Origin: Zygnema cylindricum | Taxonomy: Eukaryota > Streptophyta > Zygnematophyceae > Zygnematales > Zygnemataceae | DNA: 64,000 nucleotides | Reading direction: 5' to 3' | Assembly (NCBI GenBank): GCA_037447655.1 | Contig: JBBHKE010001810.1 | Span: 62,001-126,000, forward strand | In this document: piece by piece, positions 52,865-64,000 of the stretch | Numbering within the stretch: the stretch's first letter is position 1 | How the letters are laid out: each line of letters starts with the position of its first letter | Made by a program: the position numbers and the translations under genes | Notes under the pieces: generated by a model | Told to the model about the DNA's origin: nothing | Seen by the model: only the letters and a program-made list of their open reading frames with translations | Databases searched by the model: none

Positions 52865-55147
52865 CACCTCATTCATTTGTTTAATATGGTATATTAACCA
52901 AGTGACTTCAGCCACATTGAAAACCATTGAATCCACTAGCTTCATCAAAGATTGTGGTCCACACAATATGATGTTTAACTCGTGAATAAGCACAAATTCA
53001 TCATTTAAACCTGATTTTCATAAAATCTTTAAATATATTTAATAGGCCGGCAATAACGGCGTAGTCAAAAAACAAAAAAACATAATCACATTGAATTTGA
53101 AAAGACGTGGAACAATCGATGGCACCATATGACATTATTGTTACATTGCCATCACAACAACATCATTTTCTCAATTGCTTTAAACGAAAAACCATTCTTA
53201 AAAACAACATGTTTCCAAAACGATTTCTAAAACCGGTACTTCTCAACTAAATAAAAGAAGACATTTTTTTTCCGGTAACCGTAATATACATTCTGTTAAG
53301 TCCCTTAAAAAGAATAAAACCAAAAAACATTATCAAGGAATCAAAAACTACACAATTCTTGCCCTACTGTAAGTTGTTTATTCAGACGGACAAAGAGAAT
53401 TGAAAAAAACAAAAAAAAAGGTAAATACGAAAAAATAGATTTTTAACTCGACCCATATATACTGCAGCGAAGAACATTTTAAGACAAGATTTCCTACATC
53501 CATTAAAAACGAAAAAACATATAGCTTAATAAAAAAAGCAAAAAGAGCACAGTCTACGCTGTTATGAAACGACGTATATGGGCACAATAAGTCGAAGAAA
53601 CAAAGAGAAAAAACCCAAAAAAAGAAAAAAAAAGAAAGTAAGGAAGAAAACCTAAAAACAAGTACAGAAAGTGCACAAAAAACTTGAAGTATGTTTAAAG
53701 AGGACCCCAAAAAAATATCAAAATAAGAAGAGAAAAGGTGGAGAAGATTTAGGAATATGAGGATGTCAACACGAAAAGGATAAAAAAAAAACCGGGGTAA
53801 AAAGAAAAACAAGTAGAGGAAGAAGGGATAGGGTGAAAATTATTTGGAAAGGAACAAAGTGAAAGGAGAACAAGAGTATAAAACCGGAAGACGGAAAAAA
53901 TTTGACGACTTTGTTATATTTAAATTATTACAATTCTATTCAACCTCAAACAAACATTCATGTTGCATCTGTACCTTGTTTGGCATCGCCTCCTTCTTCC
54001 AAGTTTATCCGATGTTTAATGTCTTGCCTAGATTCTTCGTTAATCTTATGATTTTCGACGTGATTGTTGATTCCATGGTTGGTGTTTGATGCATTATTCT
54101 GCAGGACACGTTGTGGTAATCCTTGGCGGAAAACAAAAGGGTTGTTGAAACTCCCCCCTACGAAAGACATCTTGAGGTATTAAGCTATGAGAACTTACGG
54201 ATGCCCCCACAATTTGAGAATTTATGTATCCCCATCTTTATATGTACTACTTAAAGAGAAGTAATTTTTGTATATGTGGATTTTTGAAAACAGTGGTGGC
54301 TCCATATTTCGTGGGAGTTTTTAAAAATTGAATGTGTCTATCAAATTCAAAAATTGGCATTTGAAATTGCAGTAAAAAATTCGTAATTATAAATTTGGAG
54401 GCCAAATATATGCGCGGGAAACGAGGCAGACGAATGGATGCCAAGGAAGGTGAGAAACAGCGAAGCAGGAAGGAGGGGCGAAAATAATAGCGCGTGTAAT
54501 GTGCAAATTTCGTCAATTTTCATTGGTTTTCCATCATGACACGTAGCTAAATTGTCCAGCGCGTCACGATTAATTTTTTTCTGTATCTGCCTACTCACCT
54601 CCTTGAGGTACGTTGACAATTACAGAGAAAAATGAAGCGAACTCCTCGCCGATGAACATCCGACAGCCATATTACCTCCTAGACCTTGGGAGAGTGTTGG
54701 CAAGATTCTCTGTAAAGTTGTTTTTCGTATAAAAACAAAATATGAGGTACGATTTGGTACGGAGAGTCGCGGATTTCTGTAAACTTCCCCACTTTTCGCC
54801 TGATAGAACGTCTCCCTCACACTACTTTCACTGATAAGGTCATATGGATACACATCCGAATTTTTGTAGGTGCGATAATTTGTGTTCACATAATCGATGC
54901 TTTGACATGTAAGTACAGGTTCTCGCGGTTTTCCCTCGTCTTTGATTGGGAATCAAATTTGAGTGCGCTTTTATTTAAAAACGCACTCTATTTCTAGTGT
55001 GAAGTTTGAAGTGTGGACTTTAAAAAACACTTAGGGTACTTTCGCATGTGCTAAAGATACAGTTATTTTTTGTCGTTTTCCTCCATAACTTCAAAAAAAA
55101 CATGAAAATCCGCAGCCGTACAAACAAATTGAAATTACCACCGTACA
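52865..55147. other. Unassigned region with a second purine-rich tract
   Basis: About 53380-53900 is A+G-rich on the plus strand. The minus strand 53958-54170 encodes an Asn-rich hydrophilic peptide beginning MSFVGGSFNNPFVFRQGLPQ. A T-rich stretch lies at 53990-54070. No known domain is visible. The exon-like repeat near 54850 is listed separately. Confidence 0.4.
54620..54950 (-). other. Exon-like conserved peptide, copy 2 (unknown family)
   Basis: Reads DEGKPREPVLTC, QSIDYVNTNYRTYKNSDVYP, then SSVRETFYQAKSGEVYRNPR to a stop at about 54620. The first 35 residues match copy 1 at 1699-1890 with mainly synonymous or conservative changes. A TGA lies about 7 codons upstream of DEGK. GTGAGT at about 54598 (minus strand) could be a donor. 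No family recognised. Confidence 0.4.
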
Positions 55148-55152
55148 ACTTG

Positions 55153-57194
55153 TGTAGAAATAAAAGGTTATTTTAGTATTTTCTAGGTTTTGCAAAATGC
55201 AGAAAAGAAGCCGAGACAGTCTGCCTCTAACTTCTCTCTTAAGCTCCCACACTTGTCGCAGTCACTGAAGGTTGAAGAGGGAGCTAGAGCCAGGGTTGCC
55301 TATGCTGATTAGTGCAATTTCTGTGTCCTCCATTAGACTACAAATTATAGGAAGCCTCTATATAGTATTTAACTAACCCACTTAAAGCCACAACCACTGC
55401 TGCCCAAGAAGGCAAAATGACAGTTTGACTGCACGCCTATGCAGCTTGGACTCCCCTGAGTCTGTAGCAAAAAAAATAACTAAAAACGGCCAACCATCCG
55501 ATAAGTTATGAGCCGACAAAAATGCCAATTTATACTAAGCTCTTTAGAGAGAGGTGACTATCTACCAAAATTTCCTAAGTCTTAAACCTCTCTCACAACC
55601 CCTATCTACTGAACTACGAACCAATCATATTACTGTAAAGTACATAAAGGTACTACGGCCGATGTCCTTTCTGTACGGCCGGTGTACGACAAGGCTACTG
55701 AGTGGACGCGTGTCACTTTTCCACTCGTTCGTATATTCTCCGCAATTCTCGCGACCAAATGTCATCCTTCCACGAGGCGCCACGTCATGCCACGTCCATA
55801 AAATCCAAAGTGACCATTTCGCGATCTCGGCGATGATGTGCGCCGTCGGATTAATATCGACATTGAATGTCAACCGTTTAAAACAAATGCCCGTTTCATT
55901 TGTTTCGTGCGAAATGACGTTCGCACTAAACCTTAACAAGTTCTATGTCGGTTCGTCCATATTTTAGTTAAATGGTTTCTGTATTATACAATAGTTTAAA
56001 TACTAATGAAACCCTATATCTCCTAACAAACTTCTACGGCAGACTGGTTAGAGCTAACGGCTACGCCGCGCTCTGCCGGTCGGAGGTTCGAGTCTTGCCG
56101 GACTCAACCTTTTGTTGAGAGTGACTTAAGTCACTCTTTAGTCCTTCCGATGGAGCTGAGGCAGCCATGGCTCTATCACTCTCTCTCTCCTTCAGTGACT
56201 ACAACAATTATGGGGGCAAGAGAGAAGAGATGGAGGCAGGCTGCCTACATTTTTTTATATGTTTCCGCTAATTAGTTTTAGACCTAGAAAATACAACAAA
56301 AGCTACTTATTTCAACAATTAGAGATAGGGTTACGGGTGTTAGATGTTGGTAGATTTACCAAAATAGAACTTGATGGATCCAGGATTTGAACCAAGTACC
56401 TGCGGTTCATTATAGTAGCCGGTAGCCTTAGCCAATTAGTCTGATATCAAGGTTGAGGATATAGGGTTTGATATTTATTTAGGGTTTAACACGTAGGCTA
56501 TTTCATTTAACGGGATATTTAGACATAGACACAGTTTGTAAAGTACGGCGTACGGAACATCCGAAACGGATACTGCGCATTTTGTTTCGAAGCGAAACAA
56601 ATACTGCGCCAGTATTTATGACCGCCACGATTGTAATCCGGCTTAATCGGACGGCCACGAAGCATGCCGAGATCGCGGAAGAGGTTTTCGGCGGTTTGCG
56701 GTTGACGTCACATCAATTGCCACGTGGCATAATCACATTGGATTACGGCATCTCCGGGGATTCCAGGAACGAATCCAAAAATGACATGTGTCGACTTGTT
56801 GGCCATGCCGTACAATAGCCGTTCATAAAGTACATCTGCACCTGTACCTTTATATACGATACACTATTATGATTGGTGTCGTACTTCAGTAGATAGAGTT
56901 TTAGAGAGAGATAGGACTTAGAAAAATTTGATAGATTGGACCCTCACTCCCAGGGAGCTTCTGTACAAAAGGTCAACTTTGACCCTTCATAATTTACTGC
57001 TCAAGGGAGCAAATTCAGAGATTCTTTTTGCTATAGACTTAAGGGAGTCATGCCTTTACAAGGGTGAAGGTGGTCAGAGTGTTTGTCTGCCAGGGTGGCA
57101 GTTATTCTTGCTGAAAGATGAAGGGGTCAGGGTTATCCTAGAGGCTTCTTGTGAGCTGCCTACTCTGAGGTCCTTTGGAGGTCTCAGAGTTACA
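55153..57194 (+). repeat. Solo LTR containing a nested solo LTR
   Basis: Starts TGTAGAAATAAAAGG and ends CAGAGTTACA. Flanks are ACTTG (55148-55152) and AGTTG (57195-57199), a duplication with one substitution. It is interrupted at 55313-56317. Right part carries tRNA-like sequence (about 56375-56450), the TTTGTTTCG/CGAAACAAA pair (about 56582), GTAC clusters and AGATTCTTTTTGC. Same family as 16494 and 51808, opposite strand. Confidence 0.87.
55313..56317 (-). repeat. Nested solo LTR of the E1-like family
   Basis: 1005 bp, plus-strand ends TGCAATTTCTGTG and ATTTCAACA, flanked by the perfect duplication ATTAG (55308-55312 and 56318-56322). tRNA-like module about 56030-56108, exact palindrome AGAGTGACTTAAGTCACTCT (56118-56137), hairpin about 56160-56247. 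Confidence 0.93.
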
Positions 57195-57199
57195 AGTTG

Positions 57200-58577
57200 C
57201 GTTACCGTTAAACTTTATATGTACTATAGTTTGTCGTCTAGCGAGATGTAGTTTGTCGTCTAGCGAGTTTCGATCCAATTTCGCGTCCCTTCAGCTCATC
57301 TTCAAACTTTATATAAAATCACCTCGCCAAGTGATTTTAAATATAGTTACATGAGGTGAGCGAATAGGCAGGCGATGTCGGACGTGTCAAAAGTTTTAGA
57401 CAATTTTGAACGCGGAGTAAAAAAAAACAATACCCACCGCACGTTTGTTGCCTTGTTCGTGACTTTTTTTCCGTGCTCTTTTTTCAGTATAGGGGCCGTG
57501 GAGGGGGTTTCGACCAACGGACAGCATTTCGCAAAAGCAAAGTCTGTGAAAGCGCCTCTCTCTCTATCACTCTCCCACTAACGCGTCTATCTCACAATTC
57601 TTGCAATGAAAAAAGGCAAGAAACGTATTAAATGGAAGATATATAAAAATTATTTCTTTTGGCTGTCTTTTAGCTTATTTTAGTGGCAAATAGAGTGAAA
57701 ATGGACGAAAAAATAAAATCGGGAAACCATGGCGGAATGTTTTGGAATTAGTGACGTCGACGCTATCATAATTTGTGCGTGATGTCAAAATGTCACAAAC
57801 CCTAATTATCTACAATATCACAAGTAGGTAGACGTCTACAACCGTCGCTATTTTGTAAACGTCATCAATGTCGCGAGTTTTGTACTCGTCTACAATCGTC
57901 ACAAATTACACCCACGTCTACTTCTATGACAATCTAAAGTTACGATTTCATTTCTTTACATACGAATACTCTGAAAGTTTTACGGAGAATCTTCTCTAAA
58001 AAACAAAGTAACAAGACTAAGTTTTGGTTACATACGAAAGTACCCTTATTCACAAGTATTACAAGTATTAGTAAAACTTACACAAGGTTTGATAAGTCTG
58101 CAAACAATCGGTAATCCATAAGCTCAAATTTACTCCACCAGTTCCGACGACATCAATGATTTCCTTACTGTAACAGTAATACTGGATCAAACTTGTTAAT
58201 AAATGGGTATTTAAGTGTTACGAAAATAGAGTTTTGAATTTGATAGACGTCCGCGAAAAAAATGCACATTTGGGGTTGTATTTTAAAAGATATAGTGATT
58301 GGTGTATTTAGGCGACAACACGAGGTCAAAATAATGAATGGGTGTTCATTGTTACGCGTTAAGGGTCAAACTATCCACGGAGTTTAAGGCGTACATTTAC
58401 AAAGTACTAAACGAAATCAATATTTCGTTTGGTTCTCAGGATGGTTCGTTTCGTACAATTTTTAGTATGAAACGTCCCTTTCAGTTTAGGGAATTTCGTA
58501 TGAAGTTTCGCTTGCGAAATTTGAGACGCACGTTCGTGCTAAGACGCGTTTCGTTTGGCGCGCACTTTTGCACGTAA
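57200..58577. other. Unassigned region before the gypsy element
   Basis: No gene recognised. A short tandem repeat of AGTTTGTCGTCTAGCGAG lies at about 57228-57267. From about 58430 to 58560 the sequence is dense in TTTCG and CGAAA. The frames at 57375-57581 and 58338-58577 have no recognisable domain. Confidence 0.45.
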
Positions 58578-59142
58578 ATGTTACGTAGTGAAACGTAGCG
58601 CTTCATTAGTTAGAAATGCTACGTAGTTAGTAAGAGATTTCGCACGTTATTGCATTGGTTAGTCTGAGTCTTTGTTGATCAATGATTGGCCTAAGTAAAA
58701 CTTGATCAACAGAGCGTTGACTCTGGCCTGGCGAGTCTAGGGCGATGATGGATAAATAGTGAAGTCTAAGAGGAGAGTAAACATCTATTCTTTTGGAAGA
58801 TTTTGTGGAAATTTTGACTGATGTTGGTCTTGAGCGATTAAAACCAAATTGGAGCATTGGCATTTTGGCACTGAAATCTCTTACAAACTAAATAGTGTTT
58901 TAGTTAAGAGATATAATTATTAAGAGAGGAGAGCAGTGGAAAAGACTTTAAAAATAAGGGTTGAGCCACGAGGGCAAGAGACCGAGCTAATGTTATGTGG
59001 ACAGAAGCTTCTTCTAATTTAAAGTTTATCCTTAGGTACGTGCTTTCCAATGTGGATGTGTAATTTTCTAATGTGTGGAATATGTGGTTGAAATTGGTTA
59101 TAGTAATGGGATTTTCTGAGAGGTATAAGATCCTATTACATA

Positions 59143-59154
59143 TGGTATCAAAGC
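59143..59154 (+). promoter_or_regulatory. Primer-binding site of element H
   Basis: TGGTATCAAAGC differs by one base from TGGTATCAGAGC, the usual plant site complementary to the 3' end of initiator tRNA-Met. It lies two bases after the putative LTR end CTATTACA. This is the conventional primer type, unlike the copia elements here. Confidence 0.8.
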
Positions 59155-59863
59155 TTTGGTTAGAAACTAAAGAGAAGTTTGCTCACTCGAATATCGATTG
59201 CCGTGACCGGTGAGGGTGCTCTAACCTATGTCGGTAGAACCACAACGTGAAGTGGTAGGGGATTGGAGGGAAACTGAGTGATCACACTGCTAGCGGCCGC
59301 TGGCTAGATGTGGGAAGTGCTCAGGTGCTAAGGACTAAGGTGGGGTGGGCAGTATAGCCACCGCTAAAACTCACTCCAATTACCTAGAGGCAAAACAAAC
59401 TTGCCTTCTCCTAGCAATGATTCATGTGTAGAGGGAGGGCTTGAAGCCATGAAGGGTGAGGATGTGAGTAGTAAAGAACAAAAGATCTTGATGTTGTGGG
59501 AAATGGGAAATATGCTAATGGTGGAGAAAGAAAGTGGAGCACTTTACTTCTTCAAGAGCAAAGGAGTCCAAAAATGACTTAAAACTTTTCAAACCCTAAA
59601 TTTTACCTTTGAGAGCTTTGAATTTTGCTGCTGCAAAATTTATTGGGAAATTTTTTACCTTTCTATTTCAATGTTTGGGGAAATTGAATTTTCACTAACT
59701 TACTTTTAATGTTTATTTGATTTTCAGATTTTGATATATTCCAAAGGATTTGTTATGGAGAAGATGTCTTGGATTGGAGCAATCAAAGGACTTCAAACCT
59801 AGAGCAAATTTTTTTGGGAAATTATATTTTATCTTTCTTTAACTCGATTTCATTTTTGTAATA

Positions 59864-61170
59864 ATGGCAAATTCTGCATGGAAACGTGAAATGGAAAATG
59901 CCTTGAATGTTTTGAGGAAACATACTGTGAAATAAGTAAAAAAAAAAAATAATCATGTTGTTGTTGTGGATGAAACAATTTCCGAATTGAAATGTGAATT
60001 GAAAGTTATTAAATAAAATGTGAATGTTTCAAATGAGAAATTGGATGAGTTCAATAACTTAATTCAGACAAAGAATCATGTTAATGACCAAAAGGGTGAG
60101 AGTAGTAAAAAGAATGCCAATTTTAGGGAAGATGATCACGATAGACCTAAGAAGATAAGAGATCTGAAATTGTCTATCAATGAAGCACCATCATTTGATG
60201 GTAAAAAGATTGATGAGTTAGATGCTTGGATTTTTCATATGGAATATTATTTGGAATCTAGAAATTATGATCGTGATGATACACTTCTTTTGATGTTAGC
60301 TGTTTGAAACGTGATGCTCAAATTTGGTATTACACTCAGAGGAGATCTAATTTGATTCCTGATAATGCTGATTGGGAAGCTTTTAAGACCGCGATCAAAT
60401 CGCGTTTCTTGTCTGTCACTTTTAAATCCAGAATGGAAGAAAAATGGCTTAACTGTAAGCAGACAGGATCTGTGAAAGATTATATTGTGGAATTTGATTC
60501 ATCTAGCATTTATGTCATAGGTTTGACTGATGACATGGTTAGGTTGCATTTCTTGAACTATCTGAATCCTATACTTAAATCAGAACTGAAACATCAAAAA
60601 TTTATTAATTTGAAAGAATTAGAAGATAAGTCATTCGAATTAGAGGATCAGTCGGGGTATAATCGTGAAACTCGATCACTCAAGGGAAATTTCAATAAAG
60701 TATCAAAGTGGGGTGAGGAGGAATTTGAGAAAGAAGGTCTAAATGTAGGTTTGGTTAATAGGCAGAATATCTCCAGGGGAAATCAGAGGGGTGGACAGAG
60801 TGTTAATGCAGGAAATAAATTTCAAAATAGAGGGGGCTACATTAAGAGTCATAACCGAGCATTAATGCTCACAAACCTAATTTTACCATTCCCACGTGCA
60901 CTATTTGTCAGAAAAGAGGTCATAGGGCATCTGAATGTGCACAATTGTAGAAAATTAATTGATTTCACTGTGGAGAGGAGGGACATTTCAGCAGAGAATG
61001 CACAAAACCGAAAAAGAAAGTCACTTGTTTTAAATGCGGAGGTCCAGGTCAATACGCTAAAGACTGTACACATAAAGATTCTCTCAAAACAACCGATGTA
61101 AATGAAGGTCTCCAAGAGGATATTGCGTTATACCTAGCTGAGCAGGAAGCCAAGGAGGTGGGAAACGGAA
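59864..61170 (+). pseudogene. Element H Gag
   Basis: Starts MANSAWKREMENALNVLRK, broken by stops at about 59933 and 60014. Core: PSFDGKKIDELDAWIFHMEY, frameshift at about 60305, then DAQIWYYTQRRSN, WEAFKTAIKSRFL, LNYLNPILKSELKHQKF, typical of gypsy capsid. Three CCHC-type knuckles follow at about 60897-61064: CTICQKRGHRASEC intact, a second with its first Cys changed to a stop (then FHCGEEGHFSREC), and a third CFKCGGPGQYAKDC with Tyr in place of His. Confidence 0.87.
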
Positions 61171-61379
61171 AGGACTAGTTGAAAGGCCTCATTTGAGTCG
61201 ATCAAATCCAGAGGTTAGGGAGTTAACTTTGGAGGGCAAGCTAATGAATGGAAAGGCTAGGATAGCTGAATTTATTATGATGCTAACTACACTCCATAGT
61301 TAGAACAATCTTTCTGATGAAACTCTTAACAACAGACCTATGTTATGACAGTTAAGTAACGATGACAACGAACACAGTT

Positions 61380-61700
61380 TGATCAGATTTGAGTCTTTAG
61401 TGGAAAAGAAGCCATTGAGAGTTATGGTAGATTTAGGTGATATACATAATTTTGTTTCACATAAGTTTGTTGAGGAAAATAAAATTTCTACAGTCATAAG
61501 GGAAAAACCTTTACATGTTCAAATGGCAAATGGTAATAAGTCCACATAAGATTTACAAACTGACACAATAGAAGTTGATATCCAAGGTCATAAAATGAAA
61601 GTTGTGTGTGAAATAATGAATTTAGGTAGTGAGGAGCTAATATTGGGAAAGCCTTGGTTAACTGAACATAACCCTCAAATTAATTAGGAAACTAACACCT
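61380..61700 (+). pseudogene. Element H aspartic protease
   Basis: Reads KKPLRVMVDLGDIHNFVSHKF where functional relatives have Asp-Thr-Gly-Ala. The Thr is Leu here, so the active site is damaged. It continues LHVQMANGNKS, a TAA, DLQTDTIEVDIQGHKMK and LGSEELILGKPWL, the ILG end of the domain. Confidence 0.82.
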
Positions 61701-62029
61701 TAAGAGTGAAGTCTGAAAACGGATGGAAGGTTTTGCAAACATTACCTTCGAAGAAGTTGCATAACAATCATATAAATAACATAACCAATTTGGGAGTGGA
61801 AGGTTTGATTTCCGCTAAACAATTTAAAAAGCATTTTAAAGATAAAACAAATCATGCTTTGTTGTTATTACTAACTGAGGGAGTTACTAATGAAAAGGGG
61901 GGAGTAAACACTAACATTGATGTCATTACTAAATTAGACATTACTAAAACTTTTGAAAAACAAAAATATGATTTTGTAACAGACATTAATACATCTGATG
62001 CTGATGTTAAAGATTTGATTTTTGAATTT

Positions 62030-62950
62030 AGAGATGTTTTCCCAAGTGACTTACCCTCAGGGAGGCAACCTTCTTGAGATGTGGAACGTGTTATTAACCT
62101 TGAACTTGGATGTAATCCTCCGGTCATAGGAATTTATAAGCATAACTTCTTTGAGCAAGAGGAGTTAAAGAAACATATCAAGGAGCTTTTGGAGAATGGA
62201 CATATTCAGCCCAGCAAATCACCGTACGGAGCACTAGTTCTCTTTTTCAAAAAGAAAGACGGAACGTTGAGAATGTGTGTCGACTATCGTAGTATGAACA
62301 AGATTACGGTGAAGGATAAGTATCCGTTTTCTTTAATGTATGATTTGATAAATCGTTTGAAAGGTGCTAAATTATTTTCTTTGATTGATCTGGTAGTGGT
62401 TTTAAACAAGTGCCAATTAGAACTGAGGATGTAGGTTAAACTGATTTTAGAACTAGAGTCGGTCATTTTGAATGGATAGTGATGCCATTTGGTTTGACGA
62501 ATGCACGGCCTACTTATCAAAGATTAACGAACCAAACATTTTCAAATTATATAAATGAGTTTGTTTAGGTGTTCATAAATGATACTATATTTTACAATGA
62601 ATCTAAAGAACAACATGTAATTCATTTAAACAAAGTGTTGGAAAGGTTAAGGGAAAAAAAACTATATGTAAAATTGTCAAAATCAAATTTTCTTAAAAGT
62701 GAACGATTATTTTTGGTACATATAGTTTGTGGAGAGGGTGTTAAAACATATCCATCCAAAATTCATACAATCCAAAATTGGAAGCAACCCACTAATGTCA
62801 CAAAAGTTAGATCATTTTTGGGATTGGCCACATATTACAAGAAATTTATCAGGAATTTCAGTATGATCGCCGCACCTTTGACGGATTTACTTCCGGAGAA
62901 GCAAACGTTTGTGTGGGGAACCGATCATGAGAGAGCTTTAAGGAACTAAA
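62030..62950 (+). pseudogene. Element H reverse transcriptase
   Basis: Starts near FRDVFPSDLPSGRQPS, a stop, then [49 protein letters not shown] with a frameshift at about 62400, then FEWIVMPFGLTNARPTYQRL. The catalytic YVDD motif is replaced by VFINDTIF after a TAG (about 62566), so polymerase activity is lost. C-terminal NWKQPTNVTKVRSFLGLATY is well preserved. Confidence 0.88.
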
Positions 62951-63400
62951 AGGGAAGTTGACCTCTGCCCCTACATTGGTGTATTGTGATCCTGCTGCGG
63001 AATTTGAAGTTTTGATAACTACTGATGCATCGGATAAAGGTCTAGGTGTAGTCATAAGTCAAAAAGTTGGCAAACATTTTCACCCTATTGCTTTTGAGTT
63101 CCATAAAATACAATGATGCTGAAGAGAACTATCCAGCACAGAATAAAGAATTACTCGCAATTGTTCATGCATTGGTGAAAAGGCGTTGTTATTTGCATAA
63201 TAAAGAATTTACAGTTCACTGTGATTATAAGACACTCTCCCAATCATGATTGGCAGACAGGTTAGGTGGATGCAAAAATTGGCATATCTCAAATTTATAT
63301 CAAACATATTCTTGGAAAGACAAATGTAGTCGCAGATCCTTTAAGTAGATGTTTTGAAATAAGTGTGGTGGTTCGAGATGAATTGTTTTTAGATGCTGAT
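62950..63400 (+). pseudogene. Element H RNase H
   Basis: FEVLITTDASDKGLGVVISQ carries the first catalytic Asp. NYPAQNKELLAIVHALVK supplies the catalytic Glu, and FTVHCDYKTL the next Asp. ILGKTNVVADPLSRCFE matches the end of the gypsy RNase H. Frameshifts occur at about 62945, 63105 and 63250. Confidence 0.87.
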
Positions 63401-64000
63401 AAAAATGGTTACGATAAAGATCCTTATTTTGTTGTGATTTGCAAAAATATTCCGGGAGGGAATTTTGACCCATTGAATGAGAGGCATGTCAAAAACTTTA
63501 GAATAGAAGATGGTTTACTCTATTTGTGAACATGGGATAGATTATGCATTCTTAAACCAAGAGACCTAAGAAAACAACTTTTACAAGAAGCCCATGAGCA
63601 TTAAGGATATCTAGGTTGAGATCAAAGTCTTAATTAGTTGCAGAGTAGATTGTTTTGGCTCGGGATAGCAAAGCGGGTGTCCAAACACGTGAAAAGTTGT
63701 GTCCTTTGCTGGCAGAGTAAACCTTGTAACCAGAAACCAAGAGGTCACTTAAAACCATTAGATATCCCGGAAAGACCATGGGAATCTGTCAGTATGGATT
63801 TTATTGTCAGATTGCCAGCTACGTCTAGAAAAAATGACAGTATCATGGTCGTAGTCGATAAGTTTAGTAAAATGACAATCTTTATCCCTTGCAAAACTAC
63901 TCATTTAGTTGTGGATATTGCAAAGTTATATTTTGACAACGTTGTTGGACATCATGGAGTACCTCTGTCTATAATCATTGATAGGGATTCTAAATTTACA
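63400..64000 (+). pseudogene. Element H integrase, partial
   Basis: HHCC zinc module around QEAHEH (about 63590) and CVLCWQSKPC (about 63700), with stops at 63602 and later. Core: RPWESVSMDFIVRLPATSRK gives the first catalytic Asp, FSKMTIFIPCKTT, and PLSIIIDRDSKFT at the window end gives the second. The Glu lies beyond the window. Confidence 0.88.

Larger units (their letters stand above)
58578..64000 (+). mobile_element. Ty3/gypsy element H, decayed, cut by the window end
   Basis: Order is LTR end, primer site, Gag, protease, RT, RNase H, integrase. That RT-before-integrase order identifies Ty3/gypsy and contrasts with the copia elements. The left LTR boundary (TGTTACGTAG at about 58578) is a guess. 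The LTR end at 59140 is supported by the primer site. No 3' LTR is in the window. Confidence 0.85.

Noticed and set aside
53378-53812. Phe/Leu-rich membrane-like protein on the minus strand
   Set aside because: It is the complement of a purine-rich tract; hydrophobicity follows from T/C-rich codons and no family is recognised.
1-64000. CRISPR arrays, bacterial operons, rRNA genes, telomere repeats
   Set aside because: No regularly spaced short repeats with unique spacers, ribosome-binding-site-led gene strings, rRNA cores or telomeric arrays were seen. The content is eukaryotic.

Overview
The window is transposon-dense plant-type (streptophyte) nuclear DNA. It holds one recognisable host gene, the 5' part of an ALDH10-family (betaine/aminoaldehyde) dehydrogenase with four clean exons on the minus strand (3285-4990). 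Nearly everything else is LTR retrotransposon: Ty1/copia elements in several families, a Ty3/gypsy element at the right edge, and a separate LTR-type element carrying a cytosine-5 DNA methyltransferase. Plant-type introns, an ALDH10 gene, abundant copia elements and primer sites matching plant initiator tRNA-Met point to a large-genome streptophyte. The methyltransferase-bearing retroelement would suit a charophyte alga or an early-diverging land plant. That placement is inference.

Layout. 1-870: degenerate copia RNase H. 1205-1616, 5369-5733 and 5809-6651: three non-autonomous hAT-like elements around the ALDH10 fragment, two with perfect 8-bp target duplications. 6663-7542: diverged LTR. 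7543-10592: no gene recognised. 10598-15846: copia A (+), degenerate, with a 3' LTR that lost about 520 bp. 16494-17125: solo LTR. About 17131-37911: a retroelement called G (+) with Gag, CCHC knuckle, aspartic protease and a C5-methyltransferase. It is split at codon level by copia C (-, 21200-35563). C is itself interrupted by full-length copia E1 (-, 26752-33184), by a solo LTR in its integrase (25629-26366) and by a solo LTR in its own 3' LTR (21932-22956). 37912-38904: an LTR without matching target duplication that cuts off both the methyltransferase and copia B. 38905-47889: copia B (-), hosting the nearly complete copia D (-, 40429-46774). 47890-49559: 3' end of copia F (+). 49560-55152: unassigned DNA with purine-rich tracts and a solo LTR (51808-52859). 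55153-57194: solo LTR with another solo LTR nested inside it. About 58578-64000: a decayed Ty3/gypsy element H (+) cut by the window end.

The insertion order follows from 5-bp target duplications: G, then C into G, then E1 and two solo LTRs into C; and F, then B into F, then D into B. A shared design runs through the copia families. The Gag start codon lies inside the LTR, Gag is read across the LTR edge, and the primer-binding site is the sequence that encodes the start of the conserved Gag motif. That site is complementary to the anticodon arm of initiator tRNA-Met, as in Drosophila copia and yeast Ty5. Several LTR families also carry a tRNA-like module on the antisense strand, a long hairpin with covarying arms, an exact palindrome, and dense GTAC motifs.
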